From Rhodospirillales bacterium (GTDB lineage Bacteria > Pseudomonadota > Alphaproteobacteria > Rhodospirillales > Casp-alpha2), in assembly GCA_017640505.1 (NCBI GenBank), contig JAEPQO010000001.1, positions 62,001 to 126,000 of the forward strand: 64,000 nt of DNA, written 5' to 3'. Both the position numbers and the translations under genes were made by a program. This document shows, piece after piece, positions 18,601 through 27,358 of the stretch (positions are counted from its first letter, which is position 1; every line of letters begins with the position of its first letter). The notes under the pieces are model-generated. The model saw only the letters and a list, made by a program, of their open reading frames with translations. It did not search any database and had not been told where the DNA came from.

Positions 18601-19454
18601 AGTGGCCCCGGCGTGAAGTCCTTGCCGGGTGCCGAAACGGCGAAACCGGTCGCGTTCAGCACCACATCGGGCGGGGCATCGCCGAAGATCGATGTGACCG
18701 TATCGGCGGAGACCGGGTCCTTGAGGCTCTGCGCGAAGACTGGCAACGGATTGAGCCCGGCCTCGGCGAGCGCCGCGATCATGCCGTCGACGGCCTTCAG
18801 GTTCCCGGCCTGCACGAGGGCGCGGTAGAAAACCAGTGACGCGACGGGGCGGCCCTCGGTCCAGTGCGCGCGCACGTCCGCCAGCGACGGCGTCTCCGTC
18901 CCCGGCCAGTACAGCCCGGCGCGCAGCAGCGTGACCGGCTCGCGCCAGTCCGTCTCGGCGCCTGCGAGCGACGACATATATAAGAGAAGATTGCGGCTGT
19001 TGGCCGGACCGCCGTGCACGCCATATTGCCAGAGGCGATGCTGCGCCTCGGCGTCGAGTGTCGAGAACGCGGCGAGCTCCGGGTCCGGCTGGTCGTCGCC
19101 CGGCAGCACGGCGAGCGAGATGCCGCAGGACCGGCATGTTTCGGCGATCTGCTCGATCCCGTACGACCAGTACCCATAGCCGCCAAGGATGCGGACAACA
19201 ACCACCTTCGCATGGCGCACGATGTCGTCGACATAAACGTCGACGGACATGTTATGGCCCAGCTGCATGAGGTTGGCGACGCGAAGCGACGGCACATCGT
19301 AACCGGCGGCTGTCAGATCACGGCGCGCGTCCGCCAGCAGTGCCAGCTCCGTATCGGCGGCGGAGAGATACACGATATCGCCCGGACTTTGCCCGAGATC
19401 GACGGCTTCTTCCCCGTCCGTGATCGACCCCGGCTGTGCCGCTAAAAGATGCAT
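15684..19454 (-). CDS. cobN: CobN, cobaltochelatase large subunit
   Basis: This 1256-residue protein matches the length and layout of aerobic CobN. Motifs include VVVVRILGGYGYWSYG near the N-terminus, HYDPALVPPHGYLAFYAWL (with CHMGKHGNVEWLPGKALALS shortly after), and GSKPGAYGAGLQ and LLDSDDYYQFEGG toward the end. CobN binds hydrogenobyrinate a,c-diamide and inserts cobalt using the CobS/CobT AAA+ partners. Those partners are not in this window. The track start at 19478 is early; ATG at 19454 (MHLLAAQPG) has GGGAAG upstream. Confidence 0.96.
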   Translation of the reverse strand: MHLLAAQPGSITDGEEAVDLGQSPGDIVYLSAADTELALLADARRDLTAAGYDVPSLRVANLMQLGHNMSVDVYVDDIVRHAKVVVVRILGGYGYWSYGIEQIAETCRSCGISLAVLPGDDQPDPELAAFSTLDAEAQHRLWQYGVHGGPANSRNLLLYMSSLAGAETDWREPVTLLRAGLYWPGTETPSLADVRAHWTEGRPVASLVFYRALVQAGNLKAVDGMIAALAEAGLNPLPVFAQSLKDPVSADTVTSIFGDAPPDVVLNATGFAVSAPGKDFTPGPLDATGAPVLQVVFSGGNREGWESGTRGLSARDIAMNVALPEVDGRVFTRAVSFKGRARRDEETQSDIVSYEPVPDRMAFVAMLAKRWALLRNTPAEDRRVALVLANYPNKDARLGNGVGLDTPAGTVRVLKAMKDAGYRIEGAPADGAELVARLKAGPTNDFEELASREVSESLSLAEYQLWFSSVLSPKVRDQVLERWGAPEDDPFYRPGELDCGTFAIPAYRCGNIAICLQPARGYNIDPVQSYHDPALVPPHGYLAFYAWLDVGFRTDAVCHMGKHGNVEWLPGKALALSEDCFPEAAMGPVPHIYPFIVNDPGEGTQAKRRTSAVIIDHLTPPLTRAESYGPLKDLEQLVDEYYEAAGVDPRRIRVLTEEILTLCRATGLDEDIGIAVDESEEDALAKLDGYLCELKELQIRDGLHVFGESPSGRLLTDLLVALVRVPRASGEGGDASLHRAMAADYGLDFDPLDCDMAAPWQGAKPPVLEALSDDPWRTTGDTVERLEMLAQAHVSWDLAVNQNRTRTAAVMKWLEEDLRPRVAASGDAELTGMLRALDGRFVNPGPSGAPTRGRPDVLPTGRNFYSVDTRTVPTPAAWTLGWKSATLLIERYMQDHGEWPTVMALSAWGTSNMRTGGDDIAQALALMGVRPTWDGASRRVVGFEVMPLDLLDRPRVDVTLRISGFFRDAFPALIDLFDSAVRAVAALDEPEHMNPVAARVRAETERLIQTGADAGEAARRAGHRVFGSKPGAYGAGLQALIDEKGWQTEADLANAYVAWGGYAYGGGAEGTAEHSLFVDRLTRVQAVVHNQDNREHDLLDSDDYYQFEGGMTAAVNEYRGERPTVYHNDHSRPERPVVRPLEDEIARVVRARVVNPKWIDGVRRHGYKGAFEMAATVDYLFAFAATTGAVKDHHFDLVFQAYLDDEDVRGFLEDANPDALRDIAERLMEAQDRGLWSPRLNSTREILQRLGRAEAV

Positions 19455-19471
19455 GCGCTTCCCGTTCCTGT

Positions 19472-19490
19472 GCCGCACCGGCGGTGCGGC
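19472..19490 (-). other. Perfect 8-bp stem-loop between cobW and cobN
   Basis: GCCGCACC, a 3-nt loop and GGTGCGGC form a perfect GC-rich hairpin in the 52-nt gap between the cobW stop and the cobN start. There is no U-tract, so it is not a typical intrinsic terminator. It could modulate cobN expression or transcript stability. Confidence 0.55.
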
Positions 19491-19506
19491 TGCGGGCGTT
19501 CGGCGG

Positions 19507-20535
19507 TCAGGCCGCGCCCTTGAGTTCCGCCGTGATGGCGTCCCGGTTGAGACCCGTCAGGCCGATCACGACAAGCTCGCTGCGGCGCGTCTCGCCGTCC
19601 TGCCAGGGCCGGTCGAAGTAACGTTCGATCCGGGGGCCGACCGCCTGGATGACATGGCGCATGGGCTTGCCGGGCACGTTGACGAACCCTTTGACGCGCA
19701 GAATGTCGTGCGCGGCCGTTGCCGACATGATCCGAGCCTCGAGTGCATCCGGATCGTCGATGTCGCCGAGGGGCACCTGGAAGCTCTCGAAATCGTCGTG
19801 ATCGTGATCGTCGTCGGCGTCGTGATGCGACGGACGCTGGTCGAGGTCGTCCTCGACCGCCGCCGACATCGCCAGCAGTACGCCGAGGTCGATGTCGCCC
19901 TTGACCGTTTCCACGACCTTGACGCCGGAGCGGATTTCGCGGCCGAGGGTATCGCGCACGCCGGGCTTGTCATCGTCCGACAGCAGATCGGCCTTGTTCA
20001 GCAACACGAGATCGGCACAGAGAAGCTGGTCCTCGAACACTTCCTCGAGCGGCGAGTGGTGATCAAGGTTTTCGTCCGCCTCGCGCGCTGCCTGCACCTT
20101 CGCTGGGTCGTCGGCAAACCGGCCGTCACGGACGGCGGGTGCATCGACCACGGCAACGACACCGTCGACGGTCACGCGGGAGCGCACTTCCGGCCAGTTG
20201 AAGGCTTTGACCAGCGGCTTGGGCAGGGCGAGACCGGACGTTTCGATCACGATGTGATCGGGCGGCTCGGCGCGGTTCAGCAGCTTTTCCATGGTCGGCA
20301 GGAAGTCGTCGGCGACCGTGCAGCAGATGCAGCCGTTGGCGAGCTCCATCACGTCGTCCTCGGCGCAGCCCTCGATGCCACAGCCGTTGATGACTTCGCG
20401 GTCGACGCCGATATCGCCGAACTCGTTGATGATCAGCGCAATCCGTTTGCCGTTCGCGTTGGACAGGATATGGCGGATCAGCGTCGTCTTGCCGGCGCCG
20501 AGAAATCCGGTGATCACGGTTGCGGGTATCTTCAT
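19507..20535 (-). CDS. cobW: CobW, COG0523-family GTPase metallochaperone
   Basis: The 342-residue protein has the Walker A loop [15 protein letters not shown], the metal-binding GCICC motif, the switch region [12 protein letters not shown] and the NKADL guanine-specificity motif. A linker rich in His and Asp ([13 protein letters not shown]) precedes the CobW C-terminal domain. Family knowledge: CobW is a GTP-dependent chaperone thought to deliver Co(II) for corrin synthesis, which fits its place directly upstream of cobN. The ATG overlaps the cobP stop as ATGA. Confidence 0.95.
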   Translation of the reverse strand: MKIPATVITGFLGAGKTTLIRHILSNANGKRIALIINEFGDIGVDREVINGCGIEGCAEDDVMELANGCICCTVADDFLPTMEKLLNRAEPPDHIVIETSGLALPKPLVKAFNWPEVRSRVTVDGVVAVVDAPAVRDGRFADDPAKVQAAREADENLDHHSPLEEVFEDQLLCADLVLLNKADLLSDDDKPGVRDTLGREIRSGVKVVETVKGDIDLGVLLAMSAAVEDDLDQRPSHHDADDDHDHDDFESFQVPLGDIDDPDALEARIMSATAAHDILRVKGFVNVPGKPMRHVIQAVGPRIERYFDRPWQDGETRRSELVVIGLTGLNRDAITAELKGAA

Positions 20536-21059
20536 GCGTTCACGTCCTTCATCGTCATCGGCAATCCGGCGGCAACGAATACCACCCTGTCCGCCACACG
20601 GGCGATCTGCTGGTGGGTGCTGCCGGCATGGTCGCGGAATTGTCGCGCCATTGCGTTTTCGGGGACAATCCCCAAACCGACCTCGTTGGACACGAACACG
20701 ACCCTTGCGTCAAGGCTCGGCAGCGCTGCCGTCAGCATCGCCACTTCGCGCTCGATATCCTTGTCGGCCATCATCAGGTTGGAGAGCCAAAGCGTCAGGC
20801 AATCCACCAGCACCGCCTTGCCGCGGCAGGCCTTGGACGTCAACGCGCCGACAAGGTCCGTGGGCGCTTCGAGCGTCTCCCAGATGTCGCCCCGGCGTTC
20901 CCGGTGCTTTTCGATTCGCGCCGTCATCTCGCTGTCCCACGCCTGCGCGGTCGCGATATAGACGCCGCCGCCTTCGGCCTCGACCAGACCTTCGGCGTAA
21001 CGGCTTTTACCCGAGCGCGCCCCGCCGAGCACCAGCGTCACGGGCGGCAGCGCCGGCAT
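20532..21059 (-). CDS. cobP: CobP/CobU, adenosylcobinamide kinase/guanylyltransferase
   Basis: The protein has the P-loop [49 protein letters not shown] and [20 protein letters not shown], all diagnostic of the bifunctional CobU/CobP enzyme that phosphorylates adenosylcobinamide and then forms its GDP derivative. The track begins 21 codons early, inside cobC; ATG at 21059 ([13 protein letters not shown]) gives 175 residues, the family norm. It starts 1 nt after the cobC stop. Confidence 0.95.
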   Translation of the reverse strand: MPALPPVTLVLGGARSGKSRYAEGLVEAEGGGVYIATAQAWDSEMTARIEKHRERRGDIWETLEAPTDLVGALTSKACRGKAVLVDCLTLWLSNLMMADKDIEREVAMLTAALPSLDARVVFVSNEVGLGIVPENAMARQFRDHAGSTHQQIARVADRVVFVAAGLPMTMKDVNA

Positions 21060-21060
21060 C

Positions 21061-21702
21061 TCAATGGTCCTCGCGCGCCGGGCGGTTGATGTGCACGACG
21101 CGCCAGGCGCCACCACGGCCACGCAGCAAGCCGTCCGGCACGTGCTCGATGACGCTCAGCGACAGCGTGTGCACGGTCAGTGCCATGCCCGCAGACGGGT
21201 CGAGACCGAGTGCATGGGAAATCGCGGCGCGCACCGTGCCGCCGTGTGAGACACAGACGATGTCGGAGCCCGCGTGCTTTTCCGTGTATTCGTCGATGGC
21301 CGCGCCAACCCGCGCGATCTGGTCGGCGAAGCTCTCGCCGTTGGGTGTGCGGTTGCGGACGGGATCCTGCCAGAACGCATCGTACGTCACGGGGTCGGCG
21401 TCGCGCATTTCGTTCCAGCTCGAACCCTGCCAGTCGCCGAAGCTCTGTTCCGCGAAGCGCTCGTCGATCACCGGGTCCCGCGTTTCCAGACCGGCGTCGC
21501 GGATCGACCGCGCGGTCAGCTTCGCGCGGCTCAGGTGCGACGTGTACCAGGGGACGTCCCCGGGCAGGCGGCGCGCCAGATTCTGGAACGACTGCAGATC
21601 GGACAGATCGCATTCCACATCGTCGGCGCCATAGATCTTGCCCTCGACACCGACGACCGGTGCGTGGCGAATCAGCCACCATCTCGTTACGCCGTCATAC
21701 AT
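21061..21702 (-). CDS. cobC: Histidine phosphatase family protein, probable alpha-ribazole phosphatase (CobC-like)
   Basis: The 213-residue protein has the catalytic RHAP motif near its N-terminus (WWLIRHAPV), [27 protein letters not shown] and a second catalytic His in [12 protein letters not shown]. This is the phosphoglycerate-mutase-like fold. Its place between cobS and cobP supports a nucleotide-loop role, removing phosphate from alpha-ribazole phosphate or adenosylcobalamin phosphate. Sequence alone does not fix the substrate. It overlaps the cobS stop by 8 nt. Confidence 0.85.
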   Translation of the reverse strand: MYDGVTRWWLIRHAPVVGVEGKIYGADDVECDLSDLQSFQNLARRLPGDVPWYTSHLSRAKLTARSIRDAGLETRDPVIDERFAEQSFGDWQGSSWNEMRDADPVTYDAFWQDPVRNRTPNGESFADQIARVGAAIDEYTEKHAGSDIVCVSHGGTVRAAISHALGLDPSAGMALTVHTLSLSVIEHVPDGLLRGRGGAWRVVHINRPAREDH

Positions 21703-22471
21703 AGAATACCGAGCTCCCTGCTGCCGCGGCGACGTAGACCGCGATTTCCGTTACCTGCTGCACCGCGCCCAGCACGTCGCCGGTCTGCCCGCCGAGCCGC
21801 ACATACGCCCACCGGCACACCGCGCCACCGGCCAACACCGCCAGCAGAACGGCGGCCAAGGCTACGGAAAGCGGCAGCAATGTAAAGAGGGCAACGGCAC
21901 CGATCGCAGCCGATACCATCACGAGCACACGGTCCGGTGTGCCGGCATTTTTTGAAAGGCCGTCCGGGCGCGCCGGCGTCATCCAGTGCATGACGGCAGG
22001 CAGCACGCCGCGCGAGAACATCGCCGCCGCGATCATGACGGCCAGCGCGAGGCCGGGCCCGGGAATACCCGCGATCATCACCGTCCTGAGGCCGACCGAG
22101 AAGATCAGCGCCAGGACGCCGTAAGTCCCGATCCGGGAGTCCCGCATGATCTCCAGCGTGCGGTCACGGTCATGCCCGCCGATGCCGTCCGCCACGTCGG
22201 CAAGGCCGTCCTCGTGCAGGGCGCCGGTCACGAATGCCTGCACGGCCAGCGCGGCCAGCGCGCATCCGAGCGGGGAGATGTCGGTACCGGCAACGCCGTA
22301 GAGCACGCCCCCCGCGATACCGCCGACGATCAAGCCGGCCAGCGGAAACGCCCACGCTGCCCCGGCGAGCGAACCCGACTCCAGCCCGGCGATGCGGCCA
22401 ACCGGCAGGCGGGTCAGGAACAGCACCGCGATCCGGAGATCCCGCACGGGTGCAAATTTCTCGTCAGGCAT
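21695..22471 (-). CDS. cobS: CobS/CobV, adenosylcobinamide-GDP ribazoletransferase
   Basis: This polytopic membrane protein has the catalytic Asp-rich signature HEDGLADVADGIGG and DRTLEIMRDSRIGTYG. It joins alpha-ribazole to adenosylcobinamide-GDP, the last assembly step. The track begins at a GTG at 22513. Two ATGs (22477, 22471) lie in MPMPDEKF; the second has AAGGG at 7 nt and is preferred (258 residues). It heads the minus-strand block that continues to cobQ and is divergent from cobT. Confidence 0.94.
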   Translation of the reverse strand: MPDEKFAPVRDLRIAVLFLTRLPVGRIAGLESGSLAGAAWAFPLAGLIVGGIAGGVLYGVAGTDISPLGCALAALAVQAFVTGALHEDGLADVADGIGGHDRDRTLEIMRDSRIGTYGVLALIFSVGLRTVMIAGIPGPGLALAVMIAAAMFSRGVLPAVMHWMTPARPDGLSKNAGTPDRVLVMVSAAIGAVALFTLLPLSVALAAVLLAVLAGGAVCRWAYVRLGGQTGDVLGAVQQVTEIAVYVAAAAGSSVFYV

Positions 22472-22560
22472 GGGCATACCCTTGGGTTTAACCCGGCGCC
22501 AAGACGCTGTCACCGAATTAAGCTTTCGAAAGCAGGGGGGATGATCTTATAGTCCCGGCC

Positions 22561-23583
22561 ATGACGAATGCACCCCGTAGCATGGCCGAGATCGCGGCCT
22601 GTCTCGCCGACCTTCCCGGCCCTTCCGACGGGGCTGCCGAAGCCGCGCGGGCGCGGGAATCCACCCTGACCAAACCGCCGGGCGCGCTGGGACGGCTCGA
22701 GGAAATTGCCGAGTGGCTGGCGGCGTGGCAGGACCGCAATCCGCCAGCCGTGGAGAATGCATGCGTCGTCGTTTTCGCCGGCAATCACGGCGTCGCGGCA
22801 CGGGGCGTTTCGGCCTTTCCCGCCGACGTCACCGCGCAGATGGTCGCCAACTTCGAAGCCGGCGGCGCTGCCGTCAATCAGTTGAGCCGGACCGCCGGCG
22901 CGGCATTCGCTATCGTGCCGCTGCAATTGGACACGCCGACGAACGACTTCACGCGGGAAGCGGCAATGGACGAAGACGCCTTTATCCAGGCGTTCACTGC
23001 CGGCTGGGACGTCGTCCAACCGGACTGCGACCTGCTCGCCGTCGGCGAGATGGGGATCGCCAACACCACATCGGCGGCCGCCGTGTGCCATGCGCTCTTC
23101 GGTGGCGACGCCCAGGACTGGACCGGTCCCGGAACCGGCGTCAGCGGCGATGCGTTGTCATCGAAAGCACGTGTGGTCGCCGAGGCGGTGACGTTACACA
23201 AACCGGAGGCTGCCGGGCCGCTCGACATTCTGCGGCGGCTGGGCGGACGGGAACTGGCGGCAATGGCGGGCGCGATCCTCGCGGCGCGCTTCAACCGGTG
23301 CCCGGTGCTGCTGGACGGCTATGTTTCCGGCGCCGCCGCTGCGGCCCTGAACGAGGCCCAACCCGGCAGCCTCGATCATACGGTCGCCGCACACGTCTCG
23401 GCTGAACCCGGACATCGCCGCCTGCTCGACGACCTCGACAAAACGGCGCTTCTGGATCTGGGGATGCGGCTGGGCGAAGCCTCCGGGGCCGCGCTGGCAA
23501 TCAACATCGTCCGCGCCGCGGCAGCCTGCCATGCCGGCATGACCAGCTTCGCGGACGCCGGCGTCAGCAATAAATCGGAATGA
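22561..23583 (+). CDS. cobT: CobT/CobU, nicotinate-nucleotide-dimethylbenzimidazole phosphoribosyltransferase
   Basis: The 340-residue protein has TKPPGALGRLEEIA, VFAGNHGVAARGVSAFPADVT, GEMGIANTTSAAAV, and the C-terminal LGMRLGEASGAALA with the catalytic Glu. It makes alpha-ribazole phosphate from dimethylbenzimidazole and nicotinate mononucleotide. This is the E. coli CobT (the Pseudomonas denitrificans CobU), not the chelatase subunit CobT. It is divergent from cobS, with about 90 nt holding both promoters. I saw no B12 riboswitch box there. Confidence 0.95.
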   Translation: MTNAPRSMAEIAACLADLPGPSDGAAEAARARESTLTKPPGALGRLEEIAEWLAAWQDRNPPAVENACVVVFAGNHGVAARGVSAFPADVTAQMVANFEAGGAAVNQLSRTAGAAFAIVPLQLDTPTNDFTREAAMDEDAFIQAFTAGWDVVQPDCDLLAVGEMGIANTTSAAAVCHALFGGDAQDWTGPGTGVSGDALSSKARVVAEAVTLHKPEAAGPLDILRRLGGRELAAMAGAILAARFNRCPVLLDGYVSGAAAAALNEAQPGSLDHTVAAHVSAEPGHRRLLDDLDKTALLDLGMRLGEASGAALAINIVRAAAACHAGMTSFADAGVSNKSE

Positions 23584-23592
23584 ATAAAGGTA

Positions 23593-24882
23593 TTAGGCGT
23601 CTTCTTCCTGGGGCTCGGACGAGCGCTCGATCCGGCGCTTGAGCTTCAACAGGTCGCGGCGGCGGCCGTCCTCGGCAATCAGGTTTTCGACAAAACGGCC
23701 TTGGAATTGATCGATACCGACCGAACGGCCAAAGTCGATGGCTTCACGGTTATCGCAACGGCATAGAATCCACCTCTCCGGGCCGTCCCTGTCGATGAGC
23801 TTCTTAAGCGATGCCTGCACCTCGTCGCCACCGTCGACCAGGTTCGGATGCCAGACGATTTTGGCCAGGTCGGCGCCGAGCCGTTCGCGGTCGATGACCT
23901 GCAGTGTTTCCAGCGTCAGACCGTCGAGACACAGCCGGTACCCCTTGGTCTGCACGAATTCCCGGGCGAACAAATAGGCCGACAAATCGGAGAAGATATC
24001 CTCCTTCTGCAGCTCGATGACGATGGCCCCCCGGCGTGCCGCGGACAGGTTGTCGTCGAAAACCTGAAACTGATCGGACAGCAGGGTGCGGATGTTGATG
24101 TTGAAACTGATGTCACCCGAGATCGATACCGCATCGGTTTTCATCAGCATCGACAGCACCCGGCGGTCAAGGGTTTCCGTCAGGTGCTGGAACAGCCATC
24201 GGTTGGAGACCAGATTAACCCCCGGCAGGATGGTCTCGCGCAGATCCTGGATCGAGATGAACAGCTCACTGAAAAGCTGCTCCGGCACCATCTTGCTGTC
24301 GACGCGGCAGATGAACTGGCGCCTGACAAGGTTGGAAAGGTCCGCACGCGACAGCGATTCCTCCACCTTGGCCAGCACGCTGGGCGTCAGGGGTTCGCCT
24401 TTTTTCTGCTTTTCCTTGAGCCGCTGACGCGCGTCCATCCGGTTGCGGACTTCGGTCTGTCGCCGTTCCTCGGCATCGGCCAGGCCCTGAACGAGCGCCA
24501 CGATATCTTCATACTGCGCCGCCGCGTCGTACCACGTAGCGAATTCCCGCCCGTCCTTGCCTTCTTCCTCGACCAGAGGATCATCGCCGAACAGGAAGCG
24601 GATCTTCTGAATGATGGTTTCGACCTGGCCTTTGATCTCGTTCTTGAAAAAGAAGAACAGATCCGCGTTCTTGAGAATGAAGAGCTGACCGCTCATGTCC
24701 TTGACCATCTGATCAAAGTTTCCGGCGGCCGTGCGGATGTGCTGGTCGCGGCGGTTGAAGGGCTTCAGCTTCGACAGATGGATATGCGCCAGACCACGCC
24801 CGTCCTTGAGCTTTTCAAGGCGGCGCACGTAATCCGTGAGCAATTTTTCCTGCGACGGAAGTTTGTCGGGTGCCGTTGCCAT
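23593..24882 (-). CDS. Degenerate EAL-domain protein (paralogue 1)
   Basis: The 429-residue soluble protein has an N-terminal helical part of about 200 residues and a C-terminal region shaped like an EAL domain: ISFNINIRTLL, AIVIELQKEDIF, FVQTKGYRLCLDGLTLETL and the closing IDQFQGRFVE. The catalytic EAL/E(V/L)L signature and the DDFGTG loop are absent, so it is unlikely to hydrolyse cyclic-di-GMP. It is clearly paralogous to the upstream gene at 24895 (shared WLFQHLTETLDRRVLS and FATWYD). It may act as a cyclic-di-GMP-independent scaffold or sensor; the function is unknown. Confidence 0.75.
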   Translation of the reverse strand: MATAPDKLPSQEKLLTDYVRRLEKLKDGRGLAHIHLSKLKPFNRRDQHIRTAAGNFDQMVKDMSGQLFILKNADLFFFFKNEIKGQVETIIQKIRFLFGDDPLVEEEGKDGREFATWYDAAAQYEDIVALVQGLADAEERRQTEVRNRMDARQRLKEKQKKGEPLTPSVLAKVEESLSRADLSNLVRRQFICRVDSKMVPEQLFSELFISIQDLRETILPGVNLVSNRWLFQHLTETLDRRVLSMLMKTDAVSISGDISFNINIRTLLSDQFQVFDDNLSAARRGAIVIELQKEDIFSDLSAYLFAREFVQTKGYRLCLDGLTLETLQVIDRERLGADLAKIVWHPNLVDGGDEVQASLKKLIDRDGPERWILCRCDNREAIDFGRSVGIDQFQGRFVENLIAEDGRRRDLLKLKRRIERSSEPQEEDA

Positions 24883-24894
24883 ATCGTCGTCCGC

Positions 24895-26151
24895 CTACCC
24901 TACCTTGGCCTTCGCTTGCGGCTTGACCTTCGAGCGCGTCATCGCCTGCACCAGCTTGTCGATGAAGTAGCCCTGGAACCGGCTGATCCCGAGCGCGAGG
25001 CCCCACTTGACCGCTTTCTCGGAATCGACGCGTGACAGGACGATGCTGTCCTTGCCGGCGTGGCTGACGGTTTCGCGGAACATCGCAAGACGCGAATCGT
25101 CCTTGGATTCCTCTTCGAATTCCTTGCCCCAGGCCACCTTGATGAAGTCGGGCCTGAGATTGGCCGGGTCGAAGAACTGCAGCGCAAGCGGGTTCACACC
25201 GTCGACGAGAACCTTGTAGCCACGGTCCTGCAGCAGATCGCGCGCGTATCCGTAGGTATTCATGTCGGCAAAGATGTCGATGATCTGAAGTTCCACGACG
25301 ACCTTATCGGCGTTGTCGCCGACAATCCGCATGAAATTAGCGAAGTCGCGCCCGAGCACGGTGCCGATATTAAGGTTCAGACTGATCGGTTCCTTGAGGT
25401 CGTCGAAGTTCTTTCGCCCGATCACGGACAGCACCCGCTTGTCGAGCGTCTCCGTCAGATACTGGAACAGCCAGGCGCTGGTGAAGAAATTGACGCCGGG
25501 CGCGACCCGTTCACGCAACTCGGTCATGGCGATGAAATGCTCGCGGAACACCATCGCGCCCGCCTTGCCGGGTGCAATGCGGATGCAGCCTTGCTGGCGG
25601 ATCAGATCTGCAATGCGGGTCGACTGGAGCTTCTGGTTGATCGCCGCGAGATTGCGTGCCGTCAGCGGATCGCCGGAACTCTTGCCCTCCTCGCTTTCGC
25701 GATTGCGGTGCATCTCCTCGATCATCACCTGCGCCTTGACGGAAAGTTCGGTGGCAGCGGACAGGAAGGCCGCGAAGTCCTCCTTTGTCGCGAGGTCGTA
25801 CCAGGTCGAGAACTTGTCCTCGTACTCGTCGTCCCCTGCTGCCAGCGGGTCTTCACTGAACATGCCGCGGACCTTGTTGATATACGGGTCGATATCCTCG
25901 ACCAGAATCTCGCGGCAAATCAGCACGAGATCCTGATTCATCATCAAATAGAGGATTGCATCATGACTGTTGACCAGGTTGTCGAACGCCCTGACGGCGA
26001 TATTGACGAAATGACGCTGTTTGTTGCTGGCGCGAAGCTGCGAAAGATGCATGTGCACGGCAAAAAAGCCGGACGGATTCTCTTCAATCCGCGACAGTTT
26101 TTCCAGGAGCAGCGCCTCCTGGGTCATAGATGCATCTAGCGGCTTAGCCAT
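24895..26151 (-). CDS. Degenerate EAL-domain protein (paralogue 2)
   Basis: The 418-residue protein aligns by eye with the preceding entry over its whole length. Matching blocks are HMHLSQLRASNKQ versus HIHLSKLKPFNRR, FSTWYDLATK versus FATWYDAAAQ, SAWLFQYLTETLDKRVLS, ISLNLNIGTVL, VVVELQIIDIFADM, LLQDRGYKVLVDGVNPLAL and ISRFQGYFIDKLV. As in its partner, metal and substrate residues of active EAL phosphodiesterases are lost. The two genes are 12 nt apart on the same strand and probably form a dedicated operon derived from tandem duplication. Confidence 0.75.
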   Translation of the reverse strand: MAKPLDASMTQEALLLEKLSRIEENPSGFFAVHMHLSQLRASNKQRHFVNIAVRAFDNLVNSHDAILYLMMNQDLVLICREILVEDIDPYINKVRGMFSEDPLAAGDDEYEDKFSTWYDLATKEDFAAFLSAATELSVKAQVMIEEMHRNRESEEGKSSGDPLTARNLAAINQKLQSTRIADLIRQQGCIRIAPGKAGAMVFREHFIAMTELRERVAPGVNFFTSAWLFQYLTETLDKRVLSVIGRKNFDDLKEPISLNLNIGTVLGRDFANFMRIVGDNADKVVVELQIIDIFADMNTYGYARDLLQDRGYKVLVDGVNPLALQFFDPANLRPDFIKVAWGKEFEEESKDDSRLAMFRETVSHAGKDSIVLSRVDSEKAVKWGLALGISRFQGYFIDKLVQAMTRSKVKPQAKAKVG

Positions 26152-26395
26152 GCGTTTGTTGTAATCCGCGACGTTTCACAAACCGTTAACGATATTGGCG
26201 TTCAAATACTACAGATAACCACTGATACTGAATAGTGGAACCCGGTTTATCGCCCTTCCGAAGGTGCCGGAACCGCATGCCTTGACCGTCCGGGCGTCGC
26301 GAAGCCACAGGATGGGACGCGCCCTTTCGTCTTGGCCCCCCGCGTCCCCGGTGGTAGTTTCCCACACCATTGAAATTGCAGGATTCAGAAATACC

Positions 26396-27343
26396 GTGAG
26401 CTCGATTTTAGCAAAGAAAGTCCTGGTGACGGGGGGCGCCGGATTCATCGGTTCGCACCTCTGCGAACGGCTCGTTTCACGCGGCGACGATGTGCTTTGC
26501 GTCGACAATTTTTTTACCGGTGCGAAGGCGAATGTGGCGCATTTGCTGGGCGAAAGTAATTTCGAGCTCCTGCGTCACGACGTGACATTTCCGCTTTATG
26601 TAGAAGTCGATGAAATTTACAACCTGGCCTGCCCGGCATCGCCCGTGCACTACCAGTACGACCCGGTCCAGACGACGAAAACCAGCGTTCACGGCGCGAT
26701 CAACGCGCTGGGTCTGGCAAAACGCACGAATGCCAAGATCCTGCAGGCATCGACCAGCGAAGTGTACGGCGATCCGGAAATTCATCCGCAACCGGAATCC
26801 TACAAGGGTAACGTGAACCCGATCGGGCCCAGGGCCTGCTATGACGAGGGCAAGCGGTGCGCGGAAACGCTGTTCTTCGACTATCACCGCCAGCACGGCC
26901 TCAATATCCGCGTCTGCCGGATCTTCAACACATACGGGCCGCGCATGCACCCGGACGACGGCCGGGTTGTTTCGAACTTCGTGATGCAGGCGTTGCGCGG
27001 CGAACCGCTGACACTTTACGGCGACGGCTCGCAGACCCGGTCCTTCTGTTATGTCGATGACCTGGTCGACGGCATGATGAAGCTGATGGATGCCGGCGAT
27101 CAACACACGGGGCCCATGAACCTCGGCAATCCGGGCGAGTTCACGATCCGGGAACTGGCCGAAACGGTTGTCGAAATGACCGGCGCCAATACCGAGATCG
27201 TACTCAAACCGTTGCCCCAGGACGATCCGATGCAGCGCTGCCCGGATATCTCGCTCGCCAAATCCGTGCTCGGCTGGGAACCGACGATCCAGTTGCGCGA
27301 CGGATTGCAGAAAACCATCGACTACTTCAAGAACCTGACCTGA
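26396..27343 (+). CDS. NAD-dependent SDR, UDP-glucuronate decarboxylase (UXS)-like
   Basis: The Rossmann motif [12 protein letters not shown] opens the protein, with [24 protein letters not shown], and catalytic Tyr and Lys in [11 protein letters not shown], followed by [21 protein letters not shown]. This pattern is typical of UDP-glucuronate decarboxylase, which makes UDP-xylose, though other nucleotide-sugar epimerases are close. The track extends upstream to 26264, but the GTG at 26396 begins just before the Rossmann strand (315 residues). It leads a four-gene envelope-sugar cluster with gmhA and hldE. Confidence 0.88.
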   Translation: MSSILAKKVLVTGGAGFIGSHLCERLVSRGDDVLCVDNFFTGAKANVAHLLGESNFELLRHDVTFPLYVEVDEIYNLACPASPVHYQYDPVQTTKTSVHGAINALGLAKRTNAKILQASTSEVYGDPEIHPQPESYKGNVNPIGPRACYDEGKRCAETLFFDYHRQHGLNIRVCRIFNTYGPRMHPDDGRVVSNFVMQALRGEPLTLYGDGSQTRSFCYVDDLVDGMMKLMDAGDQHTGPMNLGNPGEFTIRELAETVVEMTGANTEIVLKPLPQDDPMQRCPDISLAKSVLGWEPTIQLRDGLQKTIDYFKNLT

Positions 27344-27358
27344 CGGAGCCGCCCCGCG

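Noticed and set aside
16065-18839. A 924-residue plus-strand ORF
   Set aside because: It is the antisense shadow of cobN and shows Arg/His-rich composition with no domain motifs.
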